Part shown: piece after piece, positions 60,001-64,000 of the stretch
Layout of the letters: each line of letters opens with the position of its first letter
Numbering within the stretch: the first letter of the stretch is position 1
Assembly: GCA_051881075.1 (NCBI GenBank)
Contig: JBJEPE010000033.1
Location: 1 to 64,000, forward strand
DNA from: RUG14223 sp051881075
Lineage (GTDB): Bacteria > Bacillota > Clostridia > Oscillospirales > Acutalibacteraceae
DNA length: 64,000 nucleotides
Reading direction: 5' to 3'
Program-made: the position numbers and the translations under genes
Notes under the pieces: generated by a model
What the model saw: only the letters and a program-made list of their open reading frames with translations
Databases searched by the model: none
What the model was told of the DNA's origin: nothing

Positions 60001-61290
60001 TTAGCATAGCTCGGCTATGCAGTAGTCGCCATCTACGCCCGTTATCTTTACATTCAAGAATTTACCGCTAAGGCTTTCGTCAAATTTTACCTTAACAGGC
60101 GTATAGTTTGCGGTGTACCCGTCATTTATCCCGGTATTTATATCGAATGTTTCAAAAAGTACCTTTTCGGTACGGCCTACCTGTGAATTTAAAAAGGTGT
60201 TGCGTGTATTCTTGGTTTCCTCTATCATCAGCTTACTGCGCTTGTCCTTAATTTCAGGAGATATCTGATCAGGCAGCTTATCGGCTACAGTACCCTTGCG
60301 TCGTGAATACTCGAATATATGCGCCTTTGCAAAGCCTATCTCATGAGCAAACTGTAACGACCTTTCAAATTCCTCATCCGTTTCTCCCGCAAAGCCTACC
60401 ATAATGTCCGTTGTAATTGCGGCATTATCAAAGTTACTGCGCAGATCGTTCACTATTTTACGGTATTCATCTGTGGTGTAGTGTCTGTTCATGCGCTTTA
60501 GTGTTTCATCACAACCGCTTTGCAAAGATAAATGAAATTGCGGACAGAATTTAGATTGCTTGCTTAGTCTGCTTATAACGTATTCATCCATTCTCTCAGG
60601 TTCAAGAGAACCCAAGCGTACACGTTCTATACCGTCTACAGAGCAAACGCACTCTACGGCGTCGCATATGTCGGCGTCTATATCCTGACCGTAAGCTGAC
60701 AGATTGATACCTACCAGAACTACCTCTTTATATCCGGCATCGGCAAGTACTTTTATCTCAGACTGTAAGTCGGAAAGTGACTTTGAGCGAACTCTGCCAC
60801 GTGCATACGGTATAATGCAATAAGAGCAAAATCTATTACATCCGTCCTCTATCTTTACAAAGGCACGGGTATGCTCATCGAATCCATTAACCTGCATCGG
60901 TTCAAACTTTTTGTGATCGTGCGGGTTAATTTTTATTACACGCCTTTTAGTTGCAAGATACTCGTTTATCATGGGAATAATATCCGCACGCTTTGCATTA
61001 CCTATAACTATATCCGCATCCTGAAATTTATCTGTTTCTTCAGGCATAGCCTGCGGCATACATCCCGTCAGCATTATTACCGCATCGGGATTTATTCTGC
61101 GCACACGCCTAAGGCATTTCATTACCTTATTATCGCTTACCGATGTTACGGTACATGAATTTATAATTACAATATCCGCATTTTCAGCGGTATCACACGG
61201 TGTAAAGCTGTTATTCTTCAATATCTCCATCATCATCTGTGATTCATACTGATTTACCTTACAGCCAAAGGTTATTATATTTACAAGCAT
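60001..61290 (-). CDS. mtaB: tRNA (N6-L-threonylcarbamoyladenosine-37-C2)-methylthiotransferase
   Basis: Converts t6A37 to ms2t6A37 in tRNA. The 429-residue radical SAM enzyme has the N-terminal UPF0004 domain (FGCKVNQYES, INSCTVTS, LTGCMPQAMPEE), the radical motif CNRFCSYC (CxxxCxxC, about residues 155-162) followed by IIPYARGRVRS, and a C-terminal TRAM domain. The wording of the motifs fits MtaB rather than MiaB. It is the downstream modification step of the t6A made by TsaE/TsaB, encoded elsewhere in the window. ATG follows AGAGAGG. Confidence 0.94.
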   Translation of the reverse strand: MLVNIITFGCKVNQYESQMMMEILKNNSFTPCDTAENADIVIINSCTVTSVSDNKVMKCLRRVRRINPDAVIMLTGCMPQAMPEETDKFQDADIVIGNAKRADIIPMINEYLATKRRVIKINPHDHKKFEPMQVNGFDEHTRAFVKIEDGCNRFCSYCIIPYARGRVRSKSLSDLQSEIKVLADAGYKEVVLVGINLSAYGQDIDADICDAVECVCSVDGIERVRLGSLEPERMDEYVISRLSKQSKFCPQFHLSLQSGCDETLKRMNRHYTTDEYRKIVNDLRSNFDNAAITTDIMVGFAGETDEEFERSLQFAHEIGFAKAHIFEYSRRKGTVADKLPDQISPEIKDKRSKLMIEETKNTRNTFLNSQVGRTEKVLFETFDINTGINDGYTANYTPVKVKFDESLSGKFLNVKITGVDGDYCIAELC

Positions 61291-61473
61291 TTTTTTACCT
61301 CTCTTTACACAGTAACATAAGCTGAATATAACTTAGTTATACTATTTTATCATTATTTTTTGAATATTACAACCTTTTCTTAAAAATACGGTGTTATATG
61401 CCCAGACATGGCTTTTTGTCTGTGTTATTTATAAAAAAATCTGCAAAAATTTCATTTTTGTTTGATATGTTTA

Positions 61474-61502
61474 TTGTATTGACAAAAAAATTATGATATA
61501 AT
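61474..61502 (+). promoter_or_regulatory. Promoter of recJ
   Basis: TTGTAT (61474-61479), 17-base spacer and perfect TATAAT (61497-61502). A better-looking TTGACA begins at 61479 but is only 12 bases from the -10. The rest of the 265-base spacer is AT-rich. Confidence 0.6.
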
Positions 61503-61555
61503 GATTAGAAATTATTAAAAATACGTTCACAAACAGAATAATTTGGGAGTAATCT

Positions 61556-63625
61556 ATGAAAATATGGTCGGTATCTAAGCTCAATAAGGAGCTTGCCAAT
61601 GAAATTTCTCAATATTTCGATATCCCTGTATTTACTGCGATGCTGCTTGCGTTACGTGGCGTTGAGGTTCAGGATGCACAGAGCTTTTTAAGCGATGATA
61701 TCGAGTTGTACGATCCTTTCTTAGCGGTTGATATGAAGATAGCCGCATCAAGGATACTTACGGCTATCAAAAATAAAGAAAAAATATGCGTTTACGGTGA
61801 TTATGATGCCGATGGCGTAACGGCAACGGCACTTTTATATTCACATTTAAAATATATCGGCGCAGATGTCTGCTACCGTATTCCGTCCAGAGAGAACGAC
61901 GGTTACGGTCTCAACCTTAAAGCTATAGATGAGCTTAAGGGAATCGGTATAAATCTGATAGTAACGGTAGATAATGGGATTTCTGCACTAAAAGAGATAG
62001 AATATGCACTAAGTTTAGGAATAGAAACCGTGGTTACGGATCACCATACACCGCCTGATGAGCTGCCTAAGGCCGTAGCAAATGTTGACCTACATAGAGC
62101 AGACTGTCCCAGCTTGTTCAAGGAGTTGTCAGGTGTCGGTATTGCGTTTAAGCTTGTTATGGCGCTTTCTCCGGATATAGAGCTTGAACGGCTGCTCAAT
62201 ATGTACTCTGACCTTGTTTGTATAGGTACGGTTGGCGATATAGTAAGTCTTACCGATGAAAACCGTGCATTTGTAAAAGCAGGACTTACTAAGATAAACA
62301 GATCTGAACGGTTAGGCATTAAAGCAATCAAAAAGGTTGCCGGTTTAGATAATAAACCTGTTACGGCAGGTAATGTTTCATTTGCCATTGTTCCACGTAT
62401 AAATGCAATAGGCAGACTTGATAATTCCGAGCTTTCGGTAGAGCTTCTTTTGGCTGAAAACGAGACATTTGCAAGAGAAACGGCAGAGCTTTTGGATAAT
62501 CATAATAAATCACGTCAAAGCATAGAGAAGGATATCTTTGCCTGTGCCGTAAAGCTGATAGAATCAAATAAAAAAATAAAACACAGCAGAGTAATAGTCA
62601 TTGAGGGCGAGGGATGGCACATAGGCGTTATAGGCATTGTAGCATCCAAGCTTAAGGAACTATATTCTAAGCCTGTTATAGTCATAGCCAAAGAGGACGG
62701 AATAAGCAAAGGCTCTGGCAGGAGCATAAAGGGCTTTTCGCTTGTTGACGCTATCTTTAAATGCTCGCAGTATCTTGAAAAATACGGCGGACACTCTATG
62801 GCCGCAGGACTCAGCATAAAAAACGAAAATATAGATATATTCAGGGACGCCATAAATGCTTATGCTCAGTCACTTGATGAAATGCCATATAATACATTGG
62901 AGCTGGACTGTAAGCTTAACCCGTTAAATCTTGATATAGACATGGTGTACCAGCTTAAAATGCTTGAGCCGTTCGGTGCAGGTAATCCTACGCCGGTATT
63001 CGGTCTTTATAACATGAAGCTTAAAAGCGTAACACCGATATCATCAGATAAACATTTAAAGCTGACATTAAGTAGGGACGATACGGAAATTTCGGCTATG
63101 CTGTTTTCAACCTCATCAGGTGAATTTCCGTTTGCACCGGGCGATACTCTCGATTTGGCGGTAACACTCGATATAAACGAATATTTAGGCAATCAATCCC
63201 TTTCAATAGTTGTCAAGGGATGCAAGCTGTCAAGTATAAATCAAGAGGAATATGCTGCCGCATATAGAGTATATGAAAAATTTATGAGGGGAGAAACCCT
63301 TACAGTATCACAGATAAACACACTTATGCCTACTCGTGACGAGTTCGCTACGGTGTACAGATATATCAGAAAAATTCATTTCTGCCGCTTGCCTATAGAT
63401 GTTCTGACGGCTAAAATAGACGATGAGGCGATAAATTGCGGCAGACTGTCATTTATTTTGCGTTGTATGTCACAGCTTGGCCTTATTAGGCTTGAGGAGA
63501 AAGGTGATACCGTACTTATAGAGGTAACAAATACTCAAAGTAAGGTAGATCTTGAAAACGCAAAGGCACTTATCTATTTAAGAAATATGCTTAAACAGGT
63601 AATAACTAAGGGAGGCACATTATAA
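61556..63625 (+). CDS. recJ: Single-stranded-DNA exonuclease RecJ
   Basis: 5'-3' exonuclease in recombination and mismatch repair. The 689-residue protein has the DHH-family motifs VYGDYDADGVTATALL (about residues 79-94), VDNG, TDHHTPPDELP (the DHH, about 161-171) and NVDLHR, and the DHHA1 domain with GGHSMAAGLSIK (about 414-425). A C-terminal OB-like domain follows. ATG follows GGGAG by six bases. It overlaps the following RelA/SpoT start by one base (TAATG), so they are cotranscribed. Confidence 0.95.
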   Translation: MKIWSVSKLNKELANEISQYFDIPVFTAMLLALRGVEVQDAQSFLSDDIELYDPFLAVDMKIAASRILTAIKNKEKICVYGDYDADGVTATALLYSHLKYIGADVCYRIPSRENDGYGLNLKAIDELKGIGINLIVTVDNGISALKEIEYALSLGIETVVTDHHTPPDELPKAVANVDLHRADCPSLFKELSGVGIAFKLVMALSPDIELERLLNMYSDLVCIGTVGDIVSLTDENRAFVKAGLTKINRSERLGIKAIKKVAGLDNKPVTAGNVSFAIVPRINAIGRLDNSELSVELLLAENETFARETAELLDNHNKSRQSIEKDIFACAVKLIESNKKIKHSRVIVIEGEGWHIGVIGIVASKLKELYSKPVIVIAKEDGISKGSGRSIKGFSLVDAIFKCSQYLEKYGGHSMAAGLSIKNENIDIFRDAINAYAQSLDEMPYNTLELDCKLNPLNLDIDMVYQLKMLEPFGAGNPTPVFGLYNMKLKSVTPISSDKHLKLTLSRDDTEISAMLFSTSSGEFPFAPGDTLDLAVTLDINEYLGNQSLSIVVKGCKLSSINQEEYAAAYRVYEKFMRGETLTVSQINTLMPTRDEFATVYRYIRKIHFCRLPIDVLTAKIDDEAINCGRLSFILRCMSQLGLIRLEEKGDTVLIEVTNTQSKVDLENAKALIYLRNMLKQVITKGGTL

Positions 63626-64000
63626 TGGCTCATGTTCAGGTACATTATCAGGATTATGAGGAGCTTGTAGAGTTACTGCAAACGTCAGAGCAATCCTACG
63701 ATATGGAAAAAATTGATAAAGCCTATCACTTTGCACTGGATGCTCACGGCGACCAGAGGCGTATATCGGGAATACCGTATATACTGCATCCTACGTCAGT
63801 TGCCTGCATACTTGTAGATTTAGGTATGGACACAGACTGTATAATAGCCGCCCTTCTGCATGATGTTGTAGAGGATACTCCCGTAACGCTTGAGGAGGTT
63901 TCAGGATTATTCGGCAGTACTATCGCAAGGCTCATAGACGGTGTTACCAAGCTTGGCAAGCTGCCTAGTAATATACAGACTAAAGAGGAACAACAGGCAG
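63625..64000 (+). CDS. relA: RelA/SpoT bifunctional (p)ppGpp synthetase/hydrolase (partial)
   Basis: Start of the stringent-response enzyme; 125 residues lie in the window, cut by the right edge. The helical N-terminus leads to the HD hydrolase domain with HFALDAHGDQRRISGIPYILHPTSVACIL (about residues 35-63) and the HD motif AALLHDVVEDTPV (about 74-86), and GVTKLGKLP. The hydrolase motifs are complete, so the protein should at least degrade ppGpp; the synthetase domain is outside. ATG overlaps the recJ stop (TAATG), with GGGAGG upstream. Confidence 0.93.
   Translation, partial: MAHVQVHYQDYEELVELLQTSEQSYDMEKIDKAYHFALDAHGDQRRISGIPYILHPTSVACILVDLGMDTDCIIAALLHDVVEDTPVTLEEVSGLFGSTIARLIDGVTKLGKLPSNIQTKEEQQA

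Noticed and set aside
61479..61502. TTGACA with TATAAT ahead of recJ
   Set aside because: The spacing is only 12 bases; TTGTAT at 61474 with 17 bases fits better.
1..64000. CRISPR arrays, prophage, insertion sequences, rRNA or replication origin
   Set aside because: I found no regularly spaced repeats, transposase- or integrase-like frames, rRNA or DnaA-box clusters; dnaC and dnaD here are the helicase-loading pair, not an origin marker.

Overview
The window looks like a chromosomal segment of a low-to-mid GC, spore-forming anaerobic Clostridia, most likely a Ruminococcus-type Oscillospiraceae. The grounds are: AT-rich spacers with strong GGAGG ribosome sites and many TTG starts; a V-type ATPase operon; sporulation genes (yunB and a 26-codon spoVM); no aerobic respiratory genes; and two secreted dockerin proteins, one of them a large GH13 alpha-amylase with starch-binding modules, which recalls the amylosome of Ruminococcus bromii. 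The species assignment is inference. Almost everything is chromosomal core; I see no prophage, insertion sequence, CRISPR array or rRNA.

Layout. 1-6.1 kb (minus strand): an ACT regulator, a UPF0210 protein and V-ATPase subunits H/G, C and I (I is cut by the left edge), then rodA. 6.3-10.6 kb (plus): fhs, tsaE-tsaB, rpiB and upp. 10.6-18.4 kb: an esterase (minus), then ppx-ppk1 (polyphosphate), pfkA, a PH-domain protein and a CorA-type transporter. 18.5-21.3 kb: tRNA-Met(CAT), a three-gene operon (YwaF-like membrane protein, HPr-kinase-like P-loop protein, PqqD-like peptide-binding protein) and yunB. 21.4-27.4 kb: pgeF, an SOS-controlled Y-family polymerase, an MscS channel and the dnaD-dnaC helicase-loading pair. 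27.6-32.3 kb: tRNA-Gly and the 1397-residue amylase. 32.5-36.6 kb: a DUF4173-like membrane protein with a Pro/Gln repeat, its small HTH neighbour, and a DUF3343-cysteine desulfurase pair.

36.7-44.8 kb: cdaA-ybbR (c-di-AMP synthesis), cca, a PASTA-domain pseudokinase, an XRE regulator, a histidine phosphatase and a PHP-type tyrosine phosphatase. 44.9-49.7 kb: the second dockerin protein, a divergent DprA-like protein, hemW and a THUMP-domain rRNA methyltransferase. 49.7-52.2 kb: an ECF sigma factor and a membrane-anchored von Willebrand A protein that share the same ECF-type promoter. 52.3-57.8 kb: prfC with a small membrane protein (minus), then a structured leader RNA ahead of a phenylacetate-CoA-ligase-like gene, an ACT protein and an aldehyde dehydrogenase. 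57.9-64 kb: two tiny genes including spoVM, DUF1294, a GHL10 family glycosyl-hydrolase-like protein, mtaB, recJ and the start of a RelA/SpoT gene (cut by the right edge).

The most notable points are the matched ECF promoters (49728 and 50436); the HPr-kinase/PqqD operon with no maturase; the leader RNA at 54.43-54.62 kb; the catalytically degenerate PASTA kinase; Shine-Dalgarno sites separated from their start codons by a hairpin (upp and the methyltransferase); LexA-like boxes in the dinB promoter; and paired half-sites exactly 52 bp apart upstream of the amylase. All domain calls are from reading the translations; no database search was run.
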